Position numbers and translations under genes: made by a program. Under the pieces are notes generated by a model. It did no database searches, was not told where the DNA came from, and worked only from the letters and a program-made list of their open reading frames with translations. A DNA stretch of 64,000 bases from Astragalus membranaceus (taxonomy: Eukaryota > Streptophyta > Magnoliopsida > Fabales > Fabaceae): assembly GCA_039519185.1 (NCBI GenBank), contig CM076846.1:129646182-129710181 (forward strand), in the 5' to 3' direction. Shown here in pieces: positions 11,206 through 22,700 of the stretch. Numbering within the stretch: position 1 is the stretch's first letter; each line of letters begins with the position of its first letter.

Positions 11206-11871
11206 TGTACTTTCGGTGTAAGATCAGGAAAGCTGTTGGGGTTCATATTCGTCAGAGGGGGAATAGAAGTGGATCCAGCCAAAGTACGAGCAATATTAGA
11301 AATGCCAGCGCCTAAAACCGAAAGAGAAGTTCGTGGGTTCCTGGGAAGGTTGAACTACATCTCCAGATTCATATCCCAATTAACATCGACCCGCGAGCCT
11401 ATCTTCAAGTTGCTGTGCAAGAACCAAGAAACAAAGTGGAATGATAATTGCCAAGAAGCCTTTGAAAAGATCAAGAGGTACCTCCAAAATCCACTGATTC
11501 TGATGCCACCTGTGCAGGGCAGACCTCTCATTCTGTACTTAACAGTGCTAGACAACTCAATGGGTTGTGTATTGGGGAAACATGATGAGTCCGGAAGGAA
11601 AGAACACGCCATCTACTACCTAAGCAAGAAGTTCACCGAGTGCGAGACAAGATACTCATTGCTGGAAAGAACGTGTTGTGCTTTGGCCTGGGCTGCACAT
11701 CGTCTGAGGCAGTATATGCTGAGCCACGCGACTTGGTTGGTATCTAAAATGGATCCAATCAAGTACATTTTTGAAAAACCCGCACTCACAGGAAGGATCG
11801 CCCGCTGGAAAATGCTACTATATATCCGAATACGACCTCTTGTATGTCACTTAGAAAGCAATCAAAGGTAG
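11206..11871 (+). pseudogene. Ogre/Tat RT connection and first RNase H
   Basis: After the frameshift the frame gives KLLGFIFVRGGIEVDPAKV, FLGRLNYISRFI and the RNase H segment RPLILYLTVLDNSMGCVLGK with AIYYLSKKF. In the family the residue after the leading strand is an Asp-rich 'DAS' type motif; here it reads VLDNS. The frame ends near 11871 with another shift; sense continues as the segment KAIKGSALAEYLARQP. Confidence 0.85.
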
Positions 11872-12807
11872 TGCCTTAGCCGAATACTTGGCACGCCAGC
11901 CCATTGAGGATTACCAATCAATGCAGTGCAATTTCCCAGATGAAGATATAATGGCTCTATTCGGAGAAGGGAAATCTCCAGACAACGAAAGGTGGATAAT
12001 GTCATTCGATGGCGCCTCCAATTTGTATGGGCATGGGGTCGGAGCTGTATTGATTTCTCCTGATAACCGCGTCATACAATTTACTGCCAGACTGAGTTTC
12101 TACTGCACCAATAACATTGCAGAATATGAAGCGTGTGTCCTAGGCATCAAAGCGGCCCTTGAATGGAAAGTCAAAAGACTAGATGTATATGGGGACTCAG
12201 CCCTAGTCATCCATCAGATAAAAGGTGACTGGGAAACCAGGGATTCCAAATTGATTCCTTATCGCGATCACATCCAAAAGATGATTGAACGGTTCGAGGA
12301 GATCACTTTCCACCATCTCCCTCGTGAAGAAAATCAGTTGACTGACTCTTTAGCGACTTTGTCATCAATGTTCAATATCAATGACAACAAAAATATGACA
12401 TTCATCCGAATCCAGCATCGAGACCTGCTGGCACATCATTGTGTGGCAATCAAAGAAGAGCTCGATAGTAAACCTTGGTATTACGATATCAAGCACTATA
12501 TCACAAGCAGAGAGTACCCTCCTGGTGCCACTGAGAATGATAAGAGAACACTTAGGAGGTTGTCAATGGGTTTCTTCCTAAACTGGGAGGTGCTTTACAA
12601 AAGGAATCACGATATGGTCCTCCTCAGATGTGTAGCAAAAGAAGAAGCAGAGAGAATTATGAAAGATGTCCATCAAGGCTCGTTCGGAACCCATCTAACG
12701 GTCACACCATGGCAAGAAAGATCTTAAGGGCCGGCTACTACTTGTAGTCAATAGAGACCGACTGCTTCAACTACGTGAGAAAATGCACGATTGTTGCTTC
12801 TAGTTCC
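11872..12807 (+). pseudogene. Second (archaeal-type) RNase H and start of integrase zinc finger
   Basis: MSFDGASNLYGHGVGAVLIS, NNIAEYEACVLGI, DVYGDSALVIHQIKGDW and LPREENQLTDSLATL are the four acidic-residue blocks of the additional RNase H that marks the Tat/Ogre lineage. A tether then leads to DVHQGSFGTH, the first histidines of the integrase HHCC finger. A frameshift near 12715 and a stop follow. The reading ARKILRAGYY and YVRKC continues in another frame to about 12807, where homology ends. The integrase core and 3' LTR are missing, so the element is truncated. Confidence 0.85.
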
Positions 12808-13178
12808 AACATAACTAAACTGGAAATAAAAAAATGTAATTATAAATTCAAAATTTAAGAAGTTAAGGACAAAACTAAAAATGAGTTAAAAAAATGACAG
12901 AGTCACAAAACTAAACTAATTTTTTTTATAGTCACAAAACTAAACTAATTAATAGTCACTAAAAATGAGTTAAAAAAAGGACAAATCACAAATCAAAATA
13001 GAGTAAGGAACGAATTTTAACCCAAATCGACCCATTTTATCAATTAATCTCCACATTTTAAGAAAAAAAAAATAAAACCCATCATCTCACTCAAACAGAG
13101 AAAGGAACGAACAACAGTGAGTGAGTTATTTTGTTCTCTTCTCAAAGCATCATCTCTCGCTCTCTCTAATCCCATCTG
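12808..13178. other. AT-rich spacer, no gene
   Basis: Low-complexity sequence with two copies of 'gtcacaaaactaaactaatt' (about 12900-12950) and two of 'aaaaatgagttaaaaaa'. No domain or terminus was seen. Confidence 0.6.
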
Positions 13179-13610
13179 CAGGGGCGGATCTTTGTATGGG
13201 CCGGGGAGGGCCACGGCCCGCCCTAAAATTTCATATGAAATTAATATAATACCCCTATGTTAAACAAATTACTAAGTATATATTATGCTTGCGCTCATTT
13301 TGACAAAGAGATGTGTCAGCGTAGTGGTTAATGTTAGAAGCATTCTTTGGCGTAAGCCGAGTTCAACTCCCATTGTGGATAATTTTTGTTATTTTTTCAC
13401 AAAACTATAACACAAATAATATAGCATTGCAGCTTCTTAAAAATTGGTAAAGAAGGGATTCGACCCTTGAACCTCTATAATATGAATGCAAAACTTTGCC
13501 AATATTGCTGCCACAACTTCTTACAAATATTGTACAAACAAGTACATATGTCAAGTAAAATTAAATCAACCTAAATTAAAATTATCTTTTTACAAAACAA
13601 CTTCAATTGA
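13179..13610 (+). mobile_element. hAT-like terminus (CAGGGGCGGATC) with tRNA-like segment
   Basis: CAGGGGCGGATC at 13179 looks like the terminal inverted repeat of a widespread plant hAT-type family, followed by a self-complementary GGCC-rich stretch (13200-13225). The matching right end was not found, and the LARD inserted at 13683 may have disrupted the element. Within it, 13317-13371 has an A-box-like 'cagcgtagtggttaatg' and a B-box-like 'gagttcaactccc', the arrangement of a tRNA-derived SINE head. Confidence 0.4.
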
Positions 13611-13682
13611 GTGGTGAACAACTTCAATTGTTGGAGTCTGGAGAGTGGAGATCGTGTGGTGGACTGGTGTGGTGGCGCAAAG

Positions 13683-15959
13683 TGTAACACCCCTTATCTA
13701 CCCCTTAGTTCGCACGTCATTATCAGGGTAATTTCATTTTCAAAAATGTTAATTGAGTTGATAGAAAAGAAGTGCCACATCGTCATAAAAATTGAACTTC
13801 ACCAAACATTCAACACGCCACAGCGGAATAAAAATAATAACTCGCTAAGCCTCTCGAACACGTCGCATACACTCCACATAGTCATTAAACAGTTAAATTA
13901 ATTAAACTATCAAACTCCAGCCACGCCCCCTAGGTGCTACAGTATCAGAGAGCGACTCGACAACATCCCACAGCTAATAAGGAAGGCAGCAGGTCCTTCA
14001 CTCGCGGTTACCTGCAGCGTTGCCACAATAGAGCAACATTCCAAGCAGAAGGGTGAGCTCAATTCAATCCATATAATAAATCACATGATAAGCAGTAAGT
14101 CAAGTCACAGCACTAGAGTAAACACATCACAAATCATCAATCACGTCATTACAACAACTCATCACAATGCCATGCGGCTATATGAGATGCAACCCTCACC
14201 AGGGCATATGCATGATGGTACCATACTCGTCATAATAAGCCACTATGGGCACACCGTCACTGTTTTCTCGTCATAAATAAGCCACTATGGCCGAAGCCTA
14301 TTCGTCATAAAATGCACATGCTATGAGACACTATGGACACATGTGCAACCACAAATCATCATAATCACAGCATCATCAAAATATGGACCACTAAGGGCAA
14401 CAACGTCATTTAATTAGCCACTAAGGGCATCCTCGTCATAATCATCACAATCACATCATCATCAAAAATATTGGCCACTAAGGGCAAAAGCGTCATTTAA
14501 CTAACCACTAAGGGCATCATCGTCATAATCATCCATTTTGATACTAAAACGTTAAACCTGTTGGCTGTGCGCAAAAAAAGAATTTTTAAAGAACTCAACA
14601 GGGCTTCACAACATCCTGGGAGGACCACCGGGGACAGCCTCTTGGGCGCCCAGAAAACACCAGCAAATAATAAGTTTTTATTTTAAAAATATGACACACA
14701 GGTAGACGACCGAAAAAGCTTCCCAACACTTTTTGAAACGTTTAAAACGGATGCCCGAGTCAAAAGATATAGCGAAAACAGTTTTATTAAAAAAAATTGG
14801 GAACATCCTGGAAATGGCGCCCAGGCACAGGGATCCGGCGCCCAGCAACACAGAATTTGGCAACACAGGCAACAGGCGCGCACACGGGCGCCATGCGCCC
14901 AGGGCAGCAACACACGCACTGGCGCGCAACACAGCGCCCAGGAGAGGGGATCCGGCGCCCAGAAACTGGCGCAGCTTAAACAAGTTTGATTCCAGAAATT
15001 TGACTCAACTTTGGAGACTCATAACTTGAGCTACACAACTCCAAATCGAACGAAACCAGTGCCAAAACGACCGGCTTTAAGTCTATTTTCAAAAACAATC
15101 AGCCACATAATTTTTGGATCAACAAAACAATACCAGTTTTAGAAAAACCGAACAGTGTCCAGAATGCACACGTATGGCGCCCAAGGCGCCTAGGGGTTTC
15201 AAATCTTATTTCTCATCAATTCAGTTACTAATTCAACACCAAAATTCAATTACCAATATGAACATCAAATTACCACGGTCATCTCCAATTATCACCAATC
15301 ACAATACCATCAAAACATTAATCAAACACTTGATATGCAATTCACCCTTTTAACAATTAGAACATCACTCTTGCAATTTTAATCATAGAATTCACAATCC
15401 AAATCATCATGATCATCCCATACATTCATAAATCAAACATGAAATCACACCCATATCAAGAACATGGATAGATCTAGGATGTCCTAACTTACAACCCATC
15501 ATGCCACCTATTATATAAATCGAATAAAACTCCCCTTACCTCTTAAACGTATGCTCCTTAGGAGATGACCGAATGCACCACTAGAAACCACCGCAACACA
15601 CGAGCCAAGGCCTTCAAATTGCGCAAACCTCCTCTCCTCTTCTCTCCAAGTCGCAAGCCTTCTCTCCCTTTCTCCTCATGTGCGCCACTCTCCCTCTCAA
15701 TTCGCCTCACCTCACTCCTTTTTCTAAAAAAAAATGTGCTAGTGAGCACTAACCCCTAATTTTTTTTGATTAAATATGCGCCTAGGTCATGGGTCATGGG
15801 CTCTCCTCAGCTTAAGCCCAATTTAATTGTCAACACCACCTCCTACTACAATACCACACCTCATTATATGCTATAATTTTTTTTAATTATACTAATTAAA
15901 TAAAATAAACGCCTAAATACTTAATTAAATAAATTAATTAAATATTTTGGGGTGTTACA
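13683..15959 (-). repeat. LARD 3' LTR
   Basis: 2,277 bp, TGTAACA...TGTTACA. It contains a GGCGCC-rich island (about 14811-14975), tandem 'ccactaagggca...cgtcat' units (about 14375-14530), a donor-like GAGGTAAGGGG on the minus strand near 15540 and an acceptor-like CGCTGCAG on the minus strand near 14010-14020. Relative to the other LTR it lacks a 19-bp segment near 14290. Confidence 0.93.
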
Positions 15960-16679
15960 ACTCTCCCCCACTTAGAATAATTTCGTCCTCGAAATTTCTC
16001 TGCTAATGCTAACATTCCTCCATTAAACGACTACGGCCTCTAGGCAGCTAGTGCCATCTATCACGCTGATTATTATTCCTTTGATTACCGGCGATAAGTG
16101 ATTGGGCGGCCGTCCCTCCTACTCGTGCAGCCAGGTAACTTCAAGCAGTAGTAATCAGGCTCACTCTCTACTCCGCTGTGCCACTCTGGTAAACTGACTC
16201 GCATCCTACCCCACTCATCCATCCTCATGGGTTCGCACACTAGCAGACGGCTAACGGTTTGGTTTCTATGACAATGTCATTACAACAGACAACATATAGC
16301 ACGCCACAACAATCAACATCATTACAACAACATATATCATCAACACAGCCAAATTCCGGGACCAACTATCCCTTTTTAAACAATGGCCATAGGCCCACAA
16401 CAACAATCAGCAATAATAGCAACAACAAAACCGTGTGGGCCATTCGGCGATACCCACAACAACAATCAGCATAATAACTTGGGCCATTCGGCGGTACCCA
16501 AGACAACAACATAAACGTCCACATCATTAATACCAACATAATCGTCAACACATCATTAACAACCATCAACATCAACATAATCATCATGAACAACAACATA
16601 ATCATGACAATGGGCGCTAATGCGCCAACAACCAACAACAGCAATAACAAATCAAGAATCAACTGAACTTGCCACTCAG

Positions 16680-17340
16680 GCACATCAACGACGACAACAA
16701 AAACATATAAACAGCAGCTTAACAACATAAAACAGCAGCTTAATAACATAAAAACAGCAGCTTAATTCTGAGAAAACAGCACTTTAAATTTTAGTAAACA
16801 GCACATTAAAATTTAAGCAAACAGCACATTTAAATTGAGTAAAACAGTATCTTAAATATAAGTAAACAGCACCTTATTTTCTAAGAAAAACAGCATTACA
16901 GCACATATTTTCTTTTGAAGGAAACAGCAACATCGCATATTTATTCTTGAAGAAAACAGCAACCACAGCATGTATTTATTTTTAAGAAAAACAGCACCCT
17001 TCCTTGGTAGAAATTTCAGCAACAACACATATTTATTTTTGAAGAAAAACAGCAAGGCTTCCCGATTTTGTGGAGGAAAACAGCACCTCTTTTATTTTAA
17101 TAAAACAGCAACAATAATGCTTTTAAATGACAAACAGCAACATGAAAATAATTCTGCAACAGCAACACTTTTGTTGATAAAACAGCAACATAAAAATTCT
17201 GCAACAGCAGCATTTTGTTTTTATACAAACAGCAACAGCAACATGACTATTTGAAAAACAGCAACATAAATTCTGCAAAACAGCACATGAATAATTGAAA
17301 AAAAACAGCAGTATGTTTATTACAGGGGCAGCAACATAGT
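16680..17340. repeat. ACAGCA motif array in the LARD interior
   Basis: About 30 copies of A(A)ACAGCA are spaced roughly every 20-30 bp, separated by variable AT-rich text. Flanking it on the left (16260-16680) is CAA/ACAACAA-rich text. In a gypsy element this place would hold coding sequence, but here there is none. On the element's sense (minus) strand the motif reads TGCTGTTT. Confidence 0.8.
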
Positions 17341-18918
17341 GAAATTTTAATTTCTTGGTATCATTCAAATATTCATACTCATACCACTCAATTTATCAAA
17401 GTTGCCTTTCAACAACAACAATTCACCAAACATCAAATTTATCCACACCCCATTCACTAAAAAAATTCGCAATTCATCTATTTCACCTCCTAGGGTAATT
17501 CGCATATCACTAATAATATTTAAAGCAACGATAACAACAACAATAGCAACCGCAACAAATTCTACAGCAACTTATATCGATACATTCTCTAGAATAACAA
17601 CTTTATCACCTACTTAAATTATAACAACCTCAACAATAGCAGAAAGAACGACCGCAATAACAGCAACATCGTCGGCAACCACAACAGTTACACTATCAAC
17701 AACAAATTTCTAGAGTCCAAATAATAAGCTACATATCATCTATTAGACACAGTCAATTTATCAAGAATTCAGATAAGGCATTATTGCATCTAAGATCACA
17801 TGTATCTACACATGGCACGATGACAATACATCAATTAGAGTCATTTTTAATTTTAGCTAGATATCTTCACATAACAATTAAACTGATACTAAACGATTTG
17901 TTCAATTGCTCCTACAATGAACACACCTCAACCAATAATTTGGTCATTGCTCATACAATGGTTCACAAATAGCACATAACACATAAACACAAATCGGGGT
18001 CACCGATTACCCCAAACGAGGAAACACTCACTGCACAAAAACTTTAGACGGCACAATAGTCACACAATTGACATATCACTAAAGTGATACTTCCACCCCA
18101 AAACATTTATAAGACGAAGTGCGAAAAACGAGTGAAAATTGTCTTTCAAACAAAATCAACGATTTATTTCAGGAAATGATTTTCGCACGAGGAAGGTGTC
18201 ATCAGCTCCTCAAATCATATAATAATCATTTAGAAGAACATCAAAGCCCATGGCGGTAAAACATTTCTTTTGATACGATAATTAGGATGACCTGAAATAC
18301 AATATTGAAAATTCATCCCAACCCCGATAACATTTCCCTTCGGGTTCAAAAGAAGTAACTAACGCATCTTTCGAAAACCAAACATTTTCCAAATCAGCCG
18401 AGAAGTCAAAATCAAGTTCAGTAATATTAGTCACCAATCTCAAAAGTAATAGCTTCTTAGAATTAATGATAACATGAAATATAATCCACCCTTAAAATCG
18501 TTAAATCAAGAAACTTATTATTTTTAAAAGCAGATATAGCATGCCAGTCTAGGAATAACACCTAAAAGCAATTAGTTAAATAACTCTACGAAACACTCAA
18601 ATCCTCGTTTACAAAATCACCTAATGCAAGTAATCAAGTCAGATCATAGTAGCCCAGAATAGTGATTTTAGAGATCAAGAAGACAAAGTAGTCAAACAAA
18701 TGCCAACAATGCAAGGTTTACACAGAGAAGACACAGAGTTCACACATCGGAAACGCAATACAACACACAGTACCAGCAGGGGTATCTCCCCCACTAGTTC
18801 ACTTACCATTAGCAACTCTTGGTTTACATGCAACACAAATATTGGTCAGCACTTAAAAGACAGCAGCTGGTCGTACACCGACACAACGACTCGACGACTT
18901 GGCCGGACAGACCGAACT

Positions 18919-18930
18919 GCTCTGATACCA
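18919..18930 (-). promoter_or_regulatory. LARD primer-binding site
   Basis: The minus strand reads TGGTATCAGAGC, complementary to the 3' end of initiator methionine tRNA. It lies four bases from the 5' LTR boundary at 18935. This is where minus-strand cDNA synthesis would start. Confidence 0.9.
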
Positions 18931-18934
18931 CTAA

Positions 18935-21228
18935 TGTAACACCCCTTATCTACCCCTTAGTTCGCACGTCATTATCAGGGTAATTTCATTTTCAAAAATG
19001 TTAATTGAGTTGATAGAAAAGAAGTGCCACATCGTCATAAAAATTGAACTTCACCAAACATTCAACACGCCACAGCGGAATAAAAATAATAACTCGCTAA
19101 GCCTCTCGAACACGTCGCATACACTCCACATAGTCATTAAACAGTTAAATTAATTAAACTATCAAACTCCAGCCACGCCCCCTAGGTGCTACAGTATCAG
19201 AGAGCGACTCGACAACATCCCACAGCTAATAAGGAAGGCAGCAGGTCCTTCACTCGCGGTTACCTGCAGCGTTGCCACAATAGAGCAACATTCCAAGCAG
19301 AAGGGTGAGCTCAATTCAATCCATATAATAAATCACATGATAAGCAGTAAGTCAAGTCACAGCACTAGAGTAAACACATCACAAATCATCAATCACGTCA
19401 TTACAACAACTCATCACAATGCCATGCGGCTATATGAGATGCAACCCTCACCAGGGCATATGCATGATGGTACCATACTCGTCATAATAAGCCACTATGG
19501 GCACACCGTCACTGTTTTCTCGTCATAAATAAGCCACTATGGGCACACCGTCACTAAGAGGCCGAAGCCTATTCGTCATAAAATGCACATGCTATGAGAC
19601 ACTATGGACACATGTGCAACCACAAATCATCATAATCACAGCATCATCAAAATATGGACCACTAAGGGCAACAACGTCATTTAATTAGCCACTAAGGGCA
19701 TCCTCGTCATAATCATCACAATCACATCATCATCAAAAATATTGGCCACTAAGGGCAAAAGCGTCATTTAACTAACCACTAAGGGCATCATCGTCATAAT
19801 CATCCATTTTGATACTAAAACGTTAAAACTGTTGGCTGTGCGCAAAAAAAGAATTTTTAAAGAACTCAACAGGGCTTCACAACGTCCTGGGAGGACCACC
19901 GGGGACAGCCTCTTGGGCGCCCAGAAAACACCAGCAAATAATAAGTTTTTATTTTAAAAATATGACACACAGGTAGACGACCGAAAAAGCTTCCCAACAC
20001 TTTTTGAAACGTTTAAAACGGATGCCCGAGTCAAAAGATATAGCGAAAACAGTTTTATTAAAAAAATTGGGAACATCCTGGAAATGGCGCCCAGGCACAG
20101 GGATCCGGCGCCCAGCAACACAGAATTTGGCAACACAGGCAACAGGCGCGCACACGGGCGCCATGCGCCCAGGGCAGCAACACACGCACTGGCGCGCAAC
20201 ACAGCGCCCAGGAGAGGGGATCCGGCGCCCAGAAACTGGCGCAGCTTAAACAAGTTTGATTCCAGAAATTTGACTCAACTTTGGAGACTCATAACTTGAG
20301 CTACACAACTCCAAATCGAACGAAACCAGTGCCAAAACGACCGGCTTTAAGTCTATTTTCAAAAACAATCAGCCACATAATTTTTGGATCAACAAAACAA
20401 TACCATTTTTAGAAAAACCGAACAGTGTCCAGAATGCACACGTATGGCGCCCAAGGCGCCTAGGGGTTTCAAATCTTATTTCTCATCAATTCAATTACTA
20501 ATTCAACACCAAAATTCAATTACCAATATGAACATCAAATTACCACGGTCATCTCCAATTATCACCAATCACAATACCATCAAAACATTAATCAAACACT
20601 TGATATGCAATTCACCCTTTTAACAATTAGAACATCACTCTTGCAATTTTAATCATAGAATTCACAATCCAAATCATCATGATCATCCCATACATTCATA
20701 AATCAAACATGAAATCACACCCATATCAAGAACATGGATAGATCTAGGATGTCCTAACTTACAACCCATCATGCCACCTATTATATAAATCGAATAAAAC
20801 TCCCCTTACCTCTTAAACGTATGCTCCTTAGGAGATGACCGAATGCACCACTAGAAACCACCGCAACACACGAGCCAAGGCCTTCAAATTGCGCAAACCT
20901 CCTCTCCTCTTCTCTCCAAGTCGCAAGCCTTCTCTCCCTTTCTCCTCATGTGCGCCACTCTCCCTCTCAATTCGCCTCACCTCACTCCTTTTTCTAAAAA
21001 AAAATGTGCTAGTGAGCACTAACCCCTAATTTTTTTTGATTAAATATGCGCCTAGGTCATGGGTCATGGGCTCTCCTCAGCTTAAGCCCAATTTAATTGT
21101 CAACACCACCTCCTACTACAATACCACACCTCATTATATGCTATAATTTTTTTAATTATACTAATTAAATAAAATAAACGCCTAAATACTTAATTAAATA
21201 AATTAATTAAATATTTTGGGGTGTTACA
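18935..21228 (-). repeat. LARD 5' LTR
   Basis: 2,294 bp, nearly identical to the other LTR. The extra 19 bp near 19550 repeat a 'gggcacaccgtcact' segment found just before it, so this difference is a local duplication or its loss. GGCGCC-rich words lie at about 20085-20240. Confidence 0.93.
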
Positions 21229-21233
21229 CAAAG

Positions 21234-21837
21234 CGTGGTGCTACACTGCTACAGATTTGAAGCAAGGAAGAAGGAGATGCAGAGAAGGTCTGTTCACTTT
21301 TGGTTTTAGACCAAAAAACGAATCTGAATCTGTTCTAAAAGTGACAAGGTTTGTTCCCTTCTGGTTTTAGCGCAAAAAACGAGTCTTTTGTACTTTTTCT
21401 GTTGAGCGGCGTTTTGCCGCGGCCGTTGCAGTCGTAACGGCGTTTCGTCGCGTCCATCGCGGCCATAACGGCGTTTCGTATCATTTTTTGCTGTGATTTT
21501 TACTCACTCCATAGAAGCGGCCCATAACGGTAACGGCAGCAACCGAGACCATTTTGTCTCGCCCGTTTTTGCTGTCTCGTTCCGTGTTTTCGAACCCTAT
21601 AATATTCTTAGTTTCTTACTAGAAGTTAAAGCTCCATCAAGAATATCCTTGAATCGGTGGGTGATGTTTAGGATCCAAGCAAAGCATTGAACAGGGGAGG
21701 GGATATGTATAAGCGGGGGGCGGGTGTGGAAACTTGACGCCATCAGGGGAGGGGATAGGTATCCTATTTCTAAACGCAACATGGATCGGGTGAGTTCAAA
21801 TTTGTTGTAGGGAGTCGGAGGCAAAACTCGCGTCTGA
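21234..21837. other. Intergenic sequence without a recognised gene
   Basis: Two copies of 'ttctggttttag..caaaaaacga' lie at about 21295-21385, and repeated 'taacggcgtttcgt' words at about 21430-21480. No domain was seen. The left flank of the LARD (up to 13682) is the original neighbour of this DNA. Confidence 0.5.
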
Positions 21838-21961
21838 TCCACTACTATTACTCCTCCATTCTTCTTAGTCTTCCAAAGTACTTTGGACCAGTTTGGACCA
21901 TTGCTGCAGCTTTCTGAATCGAAGGATATCTGAGGAGTAAATTCCGTTGAGGAGTTATGGA
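21838..21961 (-). pseudogene. Exon fragment of a strictosidine-synthase-like gene
   Basis: This is a truncated duplicate of the last exon found at 53657-53935. After an acceptor (TTAATGGCAG on the minus strand) it reads SITPQRNLLLRYPSIQKA and then KYFGRL. A 7-bp deletion relative to the other copy then shifts the frame into a stop. Homology stops near 21838. The intron upstream (to about 22040) is also similar to that of the 53.9-kb copy, so it is a genomic duplication, not a retrocopy. Confidence 0.75.
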
Positions 21962-22136
21962 CTGCCATTAACACACAAAAAAAAACATTTATCAGAAAAT
22001 ATGGCAAACAACATTGGAAATTTATTTTGTTAATTTCTTAGATTGAATTATTTCTTAACACAGTCTTTATAAAGTGGCAGAGAATAAAGATTATTTGTAA
22101 GATACCAACCATTGTAAGAAGGACAAGAACATTTGT

Positions 22137-22700
22137 GTTATTGCGTGCTTGTTGTGTGGTGTTCTGGAGTGGGCCACTGTTCTGGAGTGGGCCGCAGTCC
22201 ATAATGAATACTGGACCGGCGCGGACGGCCCAGTACGTAATCAGCATCACACGACGCTTGGATCGGGTCGCAACCCGTTAAGAAGTTTGGGCCTATGCGA
22301 GCGGCCCAAAACGACCAGCGCCACCCTATACCCACGATGGGAAGATCTACGGCGGAGAGGAATTCTCGCAGATCTAACGGCCGCCCACAGCGCCCCAAGT
22401 ACTATATAACGAAGCCCTGACATCATAGGAAAGGTACGTTTTCTGAGCAACATTACTACACAAAATCACCCCACTGACTTGGGCGTTGGAGTGTCATCGC
22501 AGGTACACCCCGAGGGAGCTCTGCACGCGACCAGCCTCCATACAGGAACGACCTCAATACCTGGCACCAAGCCCGCAAGACAGCACGAGCACAAACAGAC
22601 TCATATCAACAAGAGGACCGATCACTCGGAGAAGAGTCCGGTTCATGTGGGATCTCCTTTTCTTTTTTAGTCTTTTTCACCATCTAAGAAAATGGACAAT
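22137..22700 (+). mobile_element. Tat-lineage LTR fragment
   Basis: The segment CTGACTTGGGCGTTGGAGTG plus 'gcaggtac' (about 22470-22505) matches, on the opposite strand, CTGACTTGAGCGTCGGAGTG in the leader/LTR region of the Tat element near 44645-44690. A TATA-like ACTATATAAC at 22401-22410 lies about 75 bp upstream, as in an LTR promoter. GC content is higher than in the flanks. No pol genes adjoin it, so it is probably a solo or truncated LTR. The boundaries are approximate. Confidence 0.5.

Larger units (their letters stand above)
13683..21228 (-). mobile_element. Complete non-autonomous long-LTR retrotransposon (LARD)
   Basis: Two direct LTRs (13683-15959 and 18935-21228) flank 2,975 bp of internal DNA. 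The flanking five bases are CAAAG on both sides (13678-13682 and 21229-21233), a proper target duplication. The minus orientation is set by the primer-binding site at 18919-18930 (reverse complement TGGTATCAGAGC, initiator Met-tRNA type) and the polypurine tract at 15960-15980 (AAGTGGGGGAGAG). No gag, protease, RT or integrase motif could be found inside, so it must use enzymes from another element. The LTRs differ by only a few substitutions, one 19-bp indel and poly-A length, so the insertion is young. Confidence 0.92.

Noticed and set aside
14678..14983. Cys/Ala-rich minus-strand frame, repeated at 19954-20253
   Set aside because: Present in both LARD LTRs because LTRs are duplicated; it arises from the GGCGCC-rich island.
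16366..16749. Leu/Val/Met-rich minus-strand frame of 127 codons as a membrane protein
   Set aside because: It is the translation of CAA/CAT-type low-complexity DNA inside the LARD.
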